NCBI RefSeq assembly: GCF_030489605.1
Contig: NZ_JAUKFY010000002.1
Location: 248,001-312,000, forward strand
DNA: 64,000 bases
Source: Brevibacillus laterosporus
GTDB lineage: Bacteria; Bacillota; Bacilli; Brevibacillales; Brevibacillaceae
Direction of reading: 5' to 3'
Part shown: in pieces, positions 9,648-20,849 of the stretch
Layout of the letters: each line of letters begins with the position of its first letter
Position numbering within the stretch: the first letter of the stretch is position 1
The notes under the pieces: model-generated
What the model saw: the letters and a program-made list of their open reading frames with translations, nothing else
Database searches by the model: none
What the model was told of the DNA's origin: nothing
Translations under genes and position numbers: made by a program

Positions 9648-9933
9648 TGGATTTGTCCTCCTTTTTTATTGAAGCAATGTTTAGCTGAATTTTCTGTCAT
9701 TACAATTGATTTAAGTATAACAATGCAATTCCTTTTTGGCACTTCTAAAACTGTTTAAGGGAAAAATTATTCTTTTTAGGGTAAAAATATCTTAGTGTAT
9801 ATATCAAGGGAGGCTAGTGAGCTTTGTTTACATAATAAAATTATAAACAACCTTTTCCTACATGATTTCCACATTTCCTCCATACTCCTGCTTTATGTAC
9901 TCGCTAAGATAACGATAGAAAGGCGGGAAGAGT

Positions 9934-10197
9934 ATGCAAGAATTAAAAGCAGCACGCTTAGAAATCTGTGCTATGTTAAATCAGTGTCAGTCTTGCAATT
10001 TGCCTCTGCTTCATCGCCGTCCTGGTCAAAAAAAGCGGAACAATCAGTTCTGTGCTACCCATTGTAGTTTTTACAGGGAAATTCAGATGAAGCGACGTAG
10101 TATGGAGCGTTTGCAAATACAACGGAGAGCACAGCTTGGAGTGCCACGCACAGGGACAATGGAACCAGATGAGGAACGTGTTTTCGTTCTTAGTTAA
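9934..10197 (+). CDS. Small zinc-finger protein
   Basis: An 87-residue basic protein with two CxxC-like pairs, CQSC near residue 18 and CATHC near residue 40, consistent with one structural zinc site; the rest is arginine/glutamine-rich (MKRRSMERLQIQRRAQ). ATG 9934 follows a GGCGGGAAG site, and this frame is preferred over an overlapping frame that lacks a ribosome site. Small zinc-finger proteins of this kind are common in Bacillales, often of unknown role. DNA or RNA binding is only inferred from charge. Confidence 0.6.
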   Translation: MQELKAARLEICAMLNQCQSCNLPLLHRRPGQKKRNNQFCATHCSFYREIQMKRRSMERLQIQRRAQLGVPRTGTMEPDEERVFVLS

Positions 10198-10573
10198 AAT
10201 AACATAGGCAGGTTTACTTGCTTTCAGTTACACAGAGTGAAAAAAAAGTCGACAAAAGCCCCCAAAAAGCACATAAAATGTATCTTAGCTTAATTTATCT
10301 AATTGTAGGATGACTAAACAAACAGGGGATATGTTAAGAGAGAGGAAGCTTTATGTAAATGGGTGAACCGACCACTAGTAGGGGGTGTTATTTTTTACTT
10401 CACAATGTTTTGTGAGAGTAAACAATAGCAGCCCTTCTTTTATACATAAAAATAAACGCTTGTCTATTCTTGTAGAAAATGTGCAAATAAATTAACTTGT
10501 ACAAGCGACTGTTTCACTCTATCCTATAGATAAGAATTCAAATCGGAACTGGAAGCAAGAGGAGGTAACCTAT
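10198..10573. other. Non-coding gap with a possible short peptide
   Basis: About 375 bases, mostly AT-rich. It contains an 18-codon frame at 10359-10415 (+) that begins MGEPTTSRG, with AGAGGAAG about 11 bases upstream, and a TCACAA/TTGTGA hairpin near 10400. It also has a spaced CGCTTGT/ACAAGCG inverted repeat near 10458-10507. None of these matches a known element that I recognise, and the peptide is not called as a gene. Confidence 0.35.
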
Positions 10574-10816
10574 ATGTCAAAAGATTTGCTTGAAATGCTA
10601 GAGGAGCTACATGAAGATAAACAAAGATATGTACATTACTTAGAACAAAGTAAAAAATCTCTCTCGCAACTTACAATGACAAAGGGAGACACTCATTGCG
10701 CAGAAACTCTTAAACTTCTGCAAGCCACCGAATCGGAAGTAGAAACCTTACAAAAATTAATTTCTTACATTGACTTTAAGATAAAACTTTTACGAGTAAA
10801 AGAATACGCTTCCTAG
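10574..10816 (+). CDS. Small coiled-coil protein, unknown function
   Basis: An 80-residue, almost fully helical protein rich in Leu, Lys and Glu, with two predicted coiled-coil stretches (residues 3-32 and 45-75) separated by a TKGDTHCAET turn. ATG 10574 has a near-perfect AGAGGAGGT site and a clear terminator follows, so it is a real monocistronic gene. No family is recognised. The hairpin-like two-helix form suggests a dimer or adaptor, which is inference. Confidence 0.7.
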   Translation: MSKDLLEMLEELHEDKQRYVHYLEQSKKSLSQLTMTKGDTHCAETLKLLQATESEVETLQKLISYIDFKIKLLRVKEYAS

Positions 10817-10848
10817 GAACCTCATCGCCCCAGATGGGGTTCCTTTTT
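10815..10848 (+). terminator. Rho-independent terminator
   Basis: AGGAACCTCAT pairs with ATGGGGTTCCT (11 bp, one G-U) and is followed by a T run, directly after the coiled-coil gene. Confidence 0.85.
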
Positions 10849-10959
10849 CATAATAAATAGATATGATTTTTACATAAAAAGTTGTCAACTGTTCGTATCC
10901 TGCCTGCATCTGCTACAATAGGAGCATCAGCTATTAAACGATGACGGAGGGAAATACAC

Positions 10960-11103
10960 ATGTCACAAAACCAGGATCAACAACCACAAGATCAGCTTGC
11001 AGAACCTAGAGTAAATAAGGAAGCTAAGGTTGTCATTATTACTTTTATCGGTTTTATGGTTATTTGTGTGTTTATTATTGGCTGGTTTATGTTTCTCCGC
11101 TAG
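10960..11103 (+). CDS. 47-residue single-span membrane protein
   Basis: A short gene with a strong GGAGG site seven to ten bases before ATG 10960. The N-terminal 22 residues are hydrophilic and Gln/Asp-rich (MSQNQDQQPQDQ), and residues 24-45 form one transmembrane helix ending with Arg. It lies 30 bases upstream of kapB on the same strand and may be co-transcribed with it. No family is recognised; a small regulatory membrane protein is possible. Confidence 0.65.
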   Translation: MSQNQDQQPQDQLAEPRVNKEAKVVIITFIGFMVICVFIIGWFMFLR

Positions 11104-11133
11104 GATACAAATGAAGAAAGCAGGTGTAGTAAT

Positions 11134-11523
11134 ATGTCAGAAAGATCTCTACAACTGGGTGATATCGTTACAGTAAAACATCGAACAGGCGAATATATCA
11201 GTGAGATCATAGAGCTTATGCCAAGTAAAGCGTTAGTCAAAACATTAGCAGTGCTCACACACCCTACACAAGGTGATTTACATAATTTATACGAAACGAA
11301 TGTACCTTTGTTTCATCAGCGCAAAGCAATGGCTTTTCTTGAAAAGGTATACGTTCCCACAGCCGTTTTGCGACCATATTCTGGAGAAAGTGTGCCAGCC
11401 TATCCCGATTCTTTGCACCAGGCATTGCAAAAGCTAGAAGAGCAATTGCGGGAGCGCGACGATGAATATGCTAATCTTGCGCTACATCAATTGACTCAGC
11501 TTCGCGAGGAATATTTTTCATAA
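11134..11523 (+). CDS. kapB: Kinase-associated protein B (KapB-like)
   Basis: A 129-residue protein matching KapB of Bacillus, which is needed for efficient operation of KinB in the sporulation phosphorelay. The recognisable pattern is GDIVTVKHRTGEYISEIIEL, then KALVKTLAVLTHPTQGDLHNLYETNVPLFHQRKAM, and a C-terminal helical part. The start has an AAAGCAGG-type site. No lipobox is seen in this version, so membrane attachment is not supported by the sequence. The assignment rests on recall of the family, not on a database search. Confidence 0.78.
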   Translation: MSERSLQLGDIVTVKHRTGEYISEIIELMPSKALVKTLAVLTHPTQGDLHNLYETNVPLFHQRKAMAFLEKVYVPTAVLRPYSGESVPAYPDSLHQALQKLEEQLRERDDEYANLALHQLTQLREEYFS

Positions 11524-11618
11524 AAGACAACCCTCTTTGGTCATAAAACACGGAAAAACAGGGAACCCTAATTAGGGATATAACTCTGATTTCTATCAAA
11601 CCAAGGGGGTTTTCATGT

Positions 11619-12482
11619 ATGGCAGCAGGATTAGGTGCACATGAGGTGCTAGATTTACATGAGGTCTTAGATGGCATGATTAACACTGGTAACAATATGC
11701 AGATGTATCGTTCGTATGTTAGAGATCCACAATTAATGAGTATATTGGAAAATCAACTGCAATTTCATTTGCAGTCCTACAACATGCTCATTTCTATTCT
11801 GCAACAGACAAATTATCAGAGACCCATCCAAGAGCGTCATTTGAAAATTCTAGGGTATTCACAACCTAAATATGGTTTACGTCAACCTGCTCCGGTAGCT
11901 CCTTCTGCTTCTCCACAGGAAATAGATGATCGCGATATTGCCAGTTGCATGTTGGGATTACATAAATCTGCAGCGACTATTAAAATGATGGCGACATTGG
12001 AATGTGCAGATCCAACCTTGCGACGGGCACTATCGCAAGCTGCTGTTAATTGTGCAGATATGGCATATGAAGTATGGCAGTACATGAACCAGAGAGGCTA
12101 TTATCAGGTGGCTACCTTGAAAGAAGTAACCACGCAGACCATGATCAATACATATCAGCCAACTATGAACCAATCGTTTGGTCTGCATTCTCCTCTCATG
12201 AATCAACCAGTTGCAAAGCCATCTCCACAACTGGTCTCACAAGTCCAACACATGAATCAACCAAGCGCATCGATTTTACCTCAGCATACGTATGCTAATT
12301 ATTCTGGGACTACAGCAAGTGCTGATGTGCAGCACAGCAATCAAAATGTAGCAAGTGGAGTAGGAAATCAAGCTTTGCATGCTCAAGCACTAGATCATAC
12401 CATTTCTCATGGGGAGCAACAACCATCCGCTGCGAGTATTTTTAGCAATCATGTGGGACATGCTCCGCACACAACGGAATAA
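11619..12482 (+). CDS. CotF-family spore coat protein
   Basis: A 287-residue protein. Residues 1-75 (GAHEVLDLHEVLDGMINTGN ... LQFHLQSYNMLI) and 105-155 (DIASCMLGLHKSAATIKM ... AYEVWQYMNQRGYY) form the two helical parts of the ferritin-like CotF coat domain. The last 110 residues are a low-complexity Gln/Asn/His/Pro/Ser tail longer than in usual CotF proteins. ATG 11619 is used because the overlapping ATG at 11615 is out of frame; the site is AAGGGGG. A role in the spore coat is inferred from family. A strong terminator follows. Confidence 0.82.
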   Translation: MAAGLGAHEVLDLHEVLDGMINTGNNMQMYRSYVRDPQLMSILENQLQFHLQSYNMLISILQQTNYQRPIQERHLKILGYSQPKYGLRQPAPVAPSASPQEIDDRDIASCMLGLHKSAATIKMMATLECADPTLRRALSQAAVNCADMAYEVWQYMNQRGYYQVATLKEVTTQTMINTYQPTMNQSFGLHSPLMNQPVAKPSPQLVSQVQHMNQPSASILPQHTYANYSGTTASADVQHSNQNVASGVGNQALHAQALDHTISHGEQQPSAASIFSNHVGHAPHTTE

Positions 12483-12493
12483 CTAAGGACAGT

Positions 12494-12551
12494 ACATCCC
12501 GATAAAAGCTACCCTACTTTTTTTACAAGGGCTTTTACTCGGGATGTTTTT
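12494..12551 (+). terminator. Rho-independent terminator
   Basis: A near-perfect 16-bp stem (ACATCCCGATAAAAGC against its complement, one bulge) with a following T run, just after the cotF-like gene. Confidence 0.85.
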
Positions 12552-12643
12552 GTTAACTCGGGTATCATCGAAAGTTTGGCAATGTTCATGTATCATGTTT
12601 TGTACTATAATAGGGGAGTGTTTATATAAAAGGAGAGTTTTTA

Positions 12644-12736
12644 ATGTCTCGGGTTGTCATAGATGCAATGCTTTTTGGAATAGTTGCTCTGGTTCTCTTT
12701 GGGGCAATGGTCTATTACATTAAAAAATGGAAATGA
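12644..12736 (+). CDS. 30-residue membrane peptide
   Basis: A very short gene with an AAAAGGAGAG site, starting MSRVVIDAML, with one hydrophobic helix (residues 5-25) and a basic tail ending KKWK. A TATAAT hexamer lies at 12606-12611 and a strong terminator follows, so it seems to be its own transcription unit. Function unknown. Small single-span peptides of this shape occur among sporulation proteins and type I toxins; the sequence does not decide. Confidence 0.55.
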   Translation: MSRVVIDAMLFGIVALVLFGAMVYYIKKWK

Positions 12737-12738
12737 GA

Positions 12739-12780
12739 AAAAACGCTAATCTTATCAAGTGAGGAGGGATTAGCGTTTTT
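12739..12780. terminator. Bidirectional terminator
   Basis: AAACGCTAATC pairs with GATTAGCGTTT (11 bp). There are T runs on both strands, so it can end both the 30-residue peptide transcript and the vat-like transcript. Confidence 0.85.
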
Positions 12781-12808
12781 GCATTTAATAAAGGTGTATT
12801 TCTGCGGC

Positions 12809-13434
12809 TTATTTCATATGTAGTAATGCCGTACTATCTCCATTCATAATGATATCAATGTGATTTGAAATTTTTTCAATGTCCCATTCCACCATGCCAC
12901 ATCGAGCAGGGCTGCAATGATGTCGTCTGAAAATCGTTTCTTCAGCTCCTTGGATGGATTCCCCCCTACAATCGTATAAGGTTGAACGTCTTTGGTTACT
13001 ACTGATTTGGCAGCAATAATTGCACCGTCTCCAATTTTCACTCCTGGCATGATACAAGCATCCATACCTATCCAAACATCGTTTCCAACCACGGTGTCCC
13101 CTTTAAATGGAAGTTCCTCGATAGTTGGTGTAAACTTTTCCCATCCATGCCCGAAAATGTTGAAGGGATAGGTAGAAAAGCCGTCCATCTTATGATTAGC
13201 CCCATTCATGATAAAAGTTACGCCAGAAGCGATGGAGCAAAATTTTCCGATGATCAGTTGGTCTCCATATATTTCATAGTGATGCAATACTTGATTTTCA
13301 AATTCTCCATTTCGACAGTCGTAGTACGAATAGTCTCCCACAATGATGTTTGGCTTGGTGATGGAACTTTTGATAAATTGTAAGCCCTGATACCCCTCGA
13401 TCGGATATTTTACGTTTGGATTCGGTCCCGTCAT
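12809..13434 (-). pseudogene. Vat-type streptogramin A acetyltransferase, C-terminal frameshift
   Basis: A left-handed beta-helix acetyltransferase of the xenobiotic (Vat/XAT) class, which acetylates group A streptogramins with acetyl-CoA. Hexapeptide repeats run through residues 55-165 ([74 protein letters not shown]), and the catalytic-type His is in [10 protein letters not shown]. Near 12881-12890 one T seems missing: the frame in use ends NGTLKKFQ and stops at 12844. The next frame continues naturally as [14 protein letters not shown] to the stop at 12809. The last part of the protein is therefore altered; the enzyme may be impaired, or the base may be a sequencing error. ATG 13434 has an AAAGGAG site. 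A regulated leader precedes it. Confidence 0.8.
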
Positions 13435-13486
13435 TTTTATTTACTCCTTTTGGATTAGAATGAAAATCCCTAAAATTTTATACAAC

Positions 13487-13517
13487 AAAAAACTCCTATC
13501 CACTATCCGGATAGGAG
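13487..13517 (-). terminator. Leader (attenuator) terminator of the vat-like gene
   Basis: On the minus strand, a perfect 9-bp stem CTCCTATCC / GGATAGGAG is followed by six Us, 53 bases before the vat ATG. No gene ends upstream on this strand, so it sits inside a 5' leader as an attenuator would. Confidence 0.75.
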
Positions 13518-13575
13518 AAGGTTGGCTAATCATGATACAGAAATAATCCACCTGATAAAGGCAGAATCATTTCAT

Positions 13576-13641
13576 CTAACTATTAAAAAAGCCCGCACTA
13601 ATCCTATCTAGAAAGTGTTTCGTATAATACGAAATTTTCAT
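13576..13641 (-). other. Possible 21-residue leader peptide and attenuator arms
   Basis: A short minus-strand frame starting MKISYYTKH spans two complementary arms. Arm 1 (13647-13657) and arm 2 (13597-13607) form a perfect 11-bp inverted repeat. Arm 2 can instead pair with the left arm of the terminator at 13493-13517 (seven contiguous pairs). A separate 17-base palindrome lies at 13618-13634. No good ribosome site precedes the ATG, so the peptide itself is uncertain. Confidence 0.4.
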
Positions 13642-13701
13642 TAAAAATAGGATTAGTTGATCATTGGACTTTTGTTCACCCTTTCGAATTACATTTTCTC
13701 T

Positions 13702-13730
13702 AATATATTTGAGCAGATGTACTTTGTCAA
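13702..13730 (-). promoter_or_regulatory. Sigma-A promoter for the vat leader
   Basis: Minus-strand TTGACA (13725-13730), a 17-base spacer and TATATT (13702-13707). Transcription would start about 260 bases before the vat ATG, giving the long leader described here. Confidence 0.75.
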
Positions 13731-13842
13731 GAAATGTTAAATGGTTTCTTGAACAAATTGAAAGGAATAGCGCAGAAGAGTAAATCAAGAAATTTAGGAT
13801 TCCTGATGCAAGGTATAAATACATTAAATTTTTCGTTTTCAT

Positions 13843-13871
13843 AAAAAAGAAAGGCGATATTCATCGCCTTT
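13843..13871 (-). terminator. Terminator of the collagen-like gene
   Basis: A 9-bp stem AAAGGCGAT / ATCGCCTTT followed on the minus strand by a T run, 14 bases after the collagen-like stop codon. Confidence 0.85.
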
Positions 13872-13884
13872 CCCATTCAGATGC

Positions 13885-17337
<3,453 letters not shown>

Positions 17338-17902
17338 CTAGACCACCACTTTCATGAAAAAGGTTTTGGTGCTAGTACATCGTATGTTGCCCATTCTATT
17401 AAGGGAACGGTAAGTATCATTAGTTCGAATCCCAATTTTGAAAGAAAAGGATTGCCTAGAGTAATAGATCATATGAAAACCACATAAAGAAGATTAAAAG
17501 CTTAATCAAACAAAGCTTATAGATGTAAAAAAGCAGTGATAATAAAAGATCTTATATTATTAAAAATAATTTTATAATTCGTTCTTACAAAAAACGCTAG
17601 TCTTTCCTAAATATTGAGCTTCTTGGAAAAGCAGAGGAGAGATGAATAAAATCAATCTATATAATTAAGGAAGCAAAAAAAGGTGAATGGGTAGAATTAA
17701 TTTAAATAGAGGCTTGAATAAAAGCAGAGGGGGAGTACATTCTTTCAAAGAATAACTTTTGACTCCTAATTTGCGACCAATAGACAAAGAGGTTTGTAAA
17801 AATAATAGAGGATTCTATCAATAATAAAGTGATTCTAATTTATAATTTTTATTTACATGAGATAATACCGGCGTAGCTGATACTACGCTGGTATCATCTA
17901 CA
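17338..17902. other. AT-rich gap upstream of the collagen-like gene
   Basis: About 565 bases. Positions 17341-17487 (+) hold an open, coding-looking stretch without a start (contains SIKGTVSIISSNPNFERKGLP) that could be a gene remnant. From 17490 to 17850 the DNA is AT-rich, with no gene seen. An inverted repeat at 17861-17898 (GATAATACCGGCGTAG against its near-complement) probably ends the MarR transcript. Confidence 0.5.
17861..17898 (-). terminator. Hairpin after the MarR gene
   Basis: A stem of about 15 bp around a six-base loop, immediately downstream of the MarR stop on the minus strand. There is no strong T run, so termination is likely but not certain. Confidence 0.5.
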
Positions 17903-18352
17903 TTAATGCACTCCCGTTTTAAGGCTGTTTAGCTGCGTATGTAAGGATTTTAGCAATCTGAGTAAGGTTTCCACATCTTCAGGATCCATGCTTTGTAAAG
18001 CAGTTTCCATAACATGATGACTAGAAGAGTGATTATTGATCGTTTGAGATAACTTGTGTCCTTCAGGGGTCAACGACAAAATGATTTCGCGTTCATCTTC
18101 TTGAGAAGGTTCTCTGGTAAGATATCCAAGCGTTACTAGTCCATCTATAGAGATACTCAGAGTGCTTTTAGCTGTTAATAAGCGATCTGTTAATTGTTTT
18201 AATGTTTTTAACTCAGGATGGAAGCGAATTACATTTAAGATGGCTAATTGCTGCAAGGTAAGGCCAGCATGAGCAGCATCTAGCTGGGTCAATTTAGATG
18301 TGATCCTATTGATTGCCCAAAATGATTGCAGAAACGCAAGGGATTGTTTCAT
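17903..18352 (-). CDS. MarR-family transcriptional regulator
   Basis: A 149-residue winged-helix regulator. Visible elements are the N-terminal dimerisation helix (residues 1-25), the HTH (LTLQQLAILNVIRFHPELKTLKQLTDRLLTAKSTLSISIDGLVTLGYL) and the wing (REPSQEDEREIILSLTPEGHKL). ATG 18352 has a TTAGGAGGG site. It is divergent from the two-P-loop ATPase gene. Ligand and targets are unknown; MarR regulators usually repress neighbouring transport or detoxification genes, and no such gene adjoins it here. Confidence 0.88.
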   Translation of the reverse strand: MKQSLAFLQSFWAINRITSKLTQLDAAHAGLTLQQLAILNVIRFHPELKTLKQLTDRLLTAKSTLSISIDGLVTLGYLTREPSQEDEREIILSLTPEGHKLSQTINNHSSSHHVMETALQSMDPEDVETLLRLLKSLHTQLNSLKTGVH

Positions 18353-18466
18353 TTCTACCCTCCTAACTACTCACTTTTGATTCCTGTGATTTCTGACAAA
18401 TAGTTTAAGTTTGAATTATTTGGTATCGAACGATTGCATGCATAAGTTTAGCTGATGCTTTATAAA

Positions 18467-18495
18467 TTGTAAAGGATGCTTTCAACACATATAGT
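18467..18495 (+). promoter_or_regulatory. Candidate sigma-A promoter of the ATPase gene
   Basis: TTGTAA (18467-18472), a 17-base spacer and TATAGT (18490-18495), oriented toward the ATPase gene at 18633. Confidence 0.5.
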
Positions 18496-18632
18496 GAGCT
18501 TGCATATAGTATAGGAAACGAAAATAACCAAGAAAGTGCTCGGTAGGTTGACTGGGTGTATTCATCTGACATCTAACCGTATGTCACGCAGGGGTGTTGT
18601 TCGTATATGACAATGAAGAGGGGGGATTTCAT

Positions 18633-19715
18633 ATGCCAAACCATGTACGCCATATTTTTGCAGCAGTCTATACCTCAAAAGGGTATTACAGCTTTTACGA
18701 TTCCATTTTACAAGATATAAATTACCTGTACCTACTAGATGGTCCCATCGGCACTGGGAAGTCGGCTGTTCTTGCATCGATCCAACATAGGCTGGCTGAA
18801 CAAGGGGATACCATACAAGTGGTTCATTCTCCGTGGGAGCAAAAAGATATAGATGCTTTGCTATTACCAACCCAACGAATCGCCATTTTAGATGGAAATA
18901 TTTATGAGAAGGCAGTTGCTGACAAATCAAGATTTAAACTTTCGGTTATTGATATAAAAGAAGCCTGTGATGTAATAAGGCTTACCCAATCAGAGAATCA
19001 AAATAAGGAATACGAAGTACAAATGGAGGCTGAATTAGAAGAAGCGTATGCTTCTTATCGTGATGCGTTGTTTATCCATGATGATTGGGAGAGAATTTAT
19101 ATAAGTAATCTAGATTTCGAGAAAGCCAACAAGGCAGCAGAAGAAGTCTGCCAAACAATCTTTGGTGATGTTTTTTTACAGAAGGAATCGCGTGTGCAAG
19201 AATGTTATTTTGGAGCAGCCACGCCAAATGGTAATGTGGATTATATTATGAGCCTTACGGAAGAGATCGTGCGGTATTTTATTAAAGGACGTCCTGGTTC
19301 AGGGAAGTCTACATTGCTAAAGAAAGTAGTTCAGGAAGCCAAACAGCGTGGTTTTGACATGGAAATTTATCATTGTGCCTTAGACCCAAATAGCTTAGAC
19401 ATGGTTATTGTACCGGAGGCTAATGTAGCGATTTTTGATAGTACAGCTCCGCATGAATATCTTCCCAGCCGAAGCTCTGATCGCGTTATTGATATGTATG
19501 AACGCGCAATTACTCCGTTTACGGACCAGAAGTATGCCTTTCAATTACGTTCCATATTGAAAAAATATAAACAGACAATTCAAAGAGCGAAGGAGCATTT
19601 GGTTCAGGCTAAATGGTTCCGAGATCAGATCGTTAATGAAAATAAGCAAGCAGTTTATTTTGAAAAGCTAGATGGGATTACAGATCGGTTACTACAGCAG
19701 TTGAAGGAAGCCTAA
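18633..19715 (+). CDS. Two-P-loop ATPase (PRK06851-like)
   Basis: A 360-residue cytosolic protein with two Walker A motifs: GPIGTGKSA near residue 39 and GRPGSGKST near residue 220. It is therefore built from two similar nucleotide-binding halves (YLYLLDGPIGTGKSAVL and VRYFIKGRPGSGKSTLL). Each half carries an aspartate-rich strand that may act as Walker B (IAILDGNIYE; VAIFDSTAP). ATG 18633 is chosen for its GAGGGGGGA site; an upstream in-frame ATG lacks one. Related proteins are widespread in Bacillales and uncharacterised as far as I recall. A terminator follows. Confidence 0.75.
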   Translation: MPNHVRHIFAAVYTSKGYYSFYDSILQDINYLYLLDGPIGTGKSAVLASIQHRLAEQGDTIQVVHSPWEQKDIDALLLPTQRIAILDGNIYEKAVADKSRFKLSVIDIKEACDVIRLTQSENQNKEYEVQMEAELEEAYASYRDALFIHDDWERIYISNLDFEKANKAAEEVCQTIFGDVFLQKESRVQECYFGAATPNGNVDYIMSLTEEIVRYFIKGRPGSGKSTLLKKVVQEAKQRGFDMEIYHCALDPNSLDMVIVPEANVAIFDSTAPHEYLPSRSSDRVIDMYERAITPFTDQKYAFQLRSILKKYKQTIQRAKEHLVQAKWFRDQIVNENKQAVYFEKLDGITDRLLQQLKEA

Positions 19716-19734
19716 TTTGAAAATCTGCAAGTAA

Positions 19735-19783
19735 ACACAAAACGCGTTCCCGCTTGTGCCGTCACTCAGGAACGCGTTTTGTA
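19735..19783. terminator. Bidirectional terminator
   Basis: A 13-bp perfect stem (CAAAACGCGTTCC / GGAACGCGTTTTG) lies between convergent genes, the ATPase gene and the NAGPA-type gene. Confidence 0.75.
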
Positions 19784-19805
19784 ATGAATAGTGTAGTACG
19801 AAAAG

Positions 19806-20849
19806 TTAAGGAAGAACGACTAAATGAGTAGTCAAAGGTAATTCCCGCCCGCTAGAAGGATGGTTTAAAACTTTACCATTATAGTAAAAGACACTGGAAC
19901 TTCCGCCGTCTAGGTTGTATGCGTCACGTACCTTAAACTCAAGCAGTTTACGTTGTGCTTCCTCTAAAGTAACCCCTTTACTGCCACCTTTATTGCGTCC
20001 GTCAATTACGATAAATAACAGATCACCATTTTCAAAATTTCCGATCAGTGTACGTGGTTCCCGCCGGTTTGCCCATGCTTTTGGAATTGCTTTTTTCTGA
20101 CCATTTTCCAAAAGGATTGGCAAGAAGCTCGCTCCCTGCATGATGCCGTTCTTTTTCACTTGCTCCTGTGATGTAAGACGTCCACTGTGCAAGCGACCAT
20201 TTTTATTAAAGCCTACAAAGCTTAGATTCGGATTATTGGAAAATGTCTTGACCTGTCCATCTACCACTGTAATGCCGAGTGGGGCAAGTTTACCATTGCG
20301 TTTATCAAAACCACCTGCATTCACTGCTAAGACGGCACCTTTTCGTTTTGCTGCATGACTTGTTGTTTCCCCCCTGCTATAAACGCTATCGTTGGCCAAG
20401 ACCATTTTCAGCGCATTGGGGTTATACAGATGGACTTTTGCCATGTAGCCGCTATATCCAGCTTCTTTAAGCGAGTACACTTTAATTCGCGAATTTTTAC
20501 CAAAGTTTTGTCCAATTGGATCTCCTAACAGGTTTGCTAGGATTTCATCTAGTAATCCAGTAGATAGCTTCGTCTGGTTTTTGCTAGCTGCTACCAGATT
20601 ATCAAGCTGCTTCTGATAATGCTCTGCTTCTTTTTTATCCTGATCAGCCGTTTTACGCATGCTTGCCAAGATGTCTTTCGTTTCATTAGAGGCTTTTTCC
20701 AGCTCCGAAATTTGGGCAGCGAGTTGAGCGCTTTTTAACGATAGCTTGTCCATATTGGCTTCCAAGGGTGAGGGCTTGGCAAAAGCAAGCAGAATCCCAC
20801 AAAGGGGAGCCAGCAATAAAGCAAAAAACAGATTCAGTCTAGAAAGCAC
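19806..20849 (-). CDS. NAGPA-domain (phosphodiester glycosidase-like) exported protein
   Basis: About 347 residues. Residues 5-25 form a signal/anchor helix (LNLFFALLLAPLCGILLAF), residues 30-90 are coiled coil (SAQLAAQISELEKASNETKD...), and residues 120-347 are a NAGPA (phosphodiester glycosidase) domain with NAGGFDKRNGKLAPLGITVVDG, GRNKGGSKGVTLEEA and the hallmark NLDGGSSSVFYYNGK. The start is GTG 20849, nine bases after GGAGG; the ATG three codons earlier touches that site. It overlaps the end of the upstream coiled-coil gene by 11 bases. It is likely a wall-side hydrolase acting on a sugar phosphodiester; the substrate is unknown. Confidence 0.8.
   Translation of the reverse strand: MLSRLNLFFALLLAPLCGILLAFAKPSPLEANMDKLSLKSAQLAAQISELEKASNETKDILASMRKTADQDKKEAEHYQKQLDNLVAASKNQTKLSTGLLDEILANLLGDPIGQNFGKNSRIKVYSLKEAGYSGYMAKVHLYNPNALKMVLANDSVYSRGETTSHAAKRKGAVLAVNAGGFDKRNGKLAPLGITVVDGQVKTFSNNPNLSFVGFNKNGRLHSGRLTSQEQVKKNGIMQGASFLPILLENGQKKAIPKAWANRREPRTLIGNFENGDLLFIVIDGRNKGGSKGVTLEEAQRKLLEFKVRDAYNLDGGSSSVFYYNGKVLNHPSSGRELPLTTHLVVLP

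Noticed and set aside
9795-10067. A 90-codon frame overlapping the zinc-finger gene
   Set aside because: No ribosome site; the zinc-finger frame has a site and a cysteine motif.
12844-13434. Intact 196-residue vat-type protein as the true gene product
   Set aside because: The tail does not fit the family, and the adjacent frame continues with a natural ending, so a frameshift is the better reading.
13576-13842. An 88-codon minus-strand frame between the collagen-like and vat-like genes
   Set aside because: It starts inside the collagen terminator and spans the vat promoter; only its last 21 codons are considered, as a possible leader peptide.
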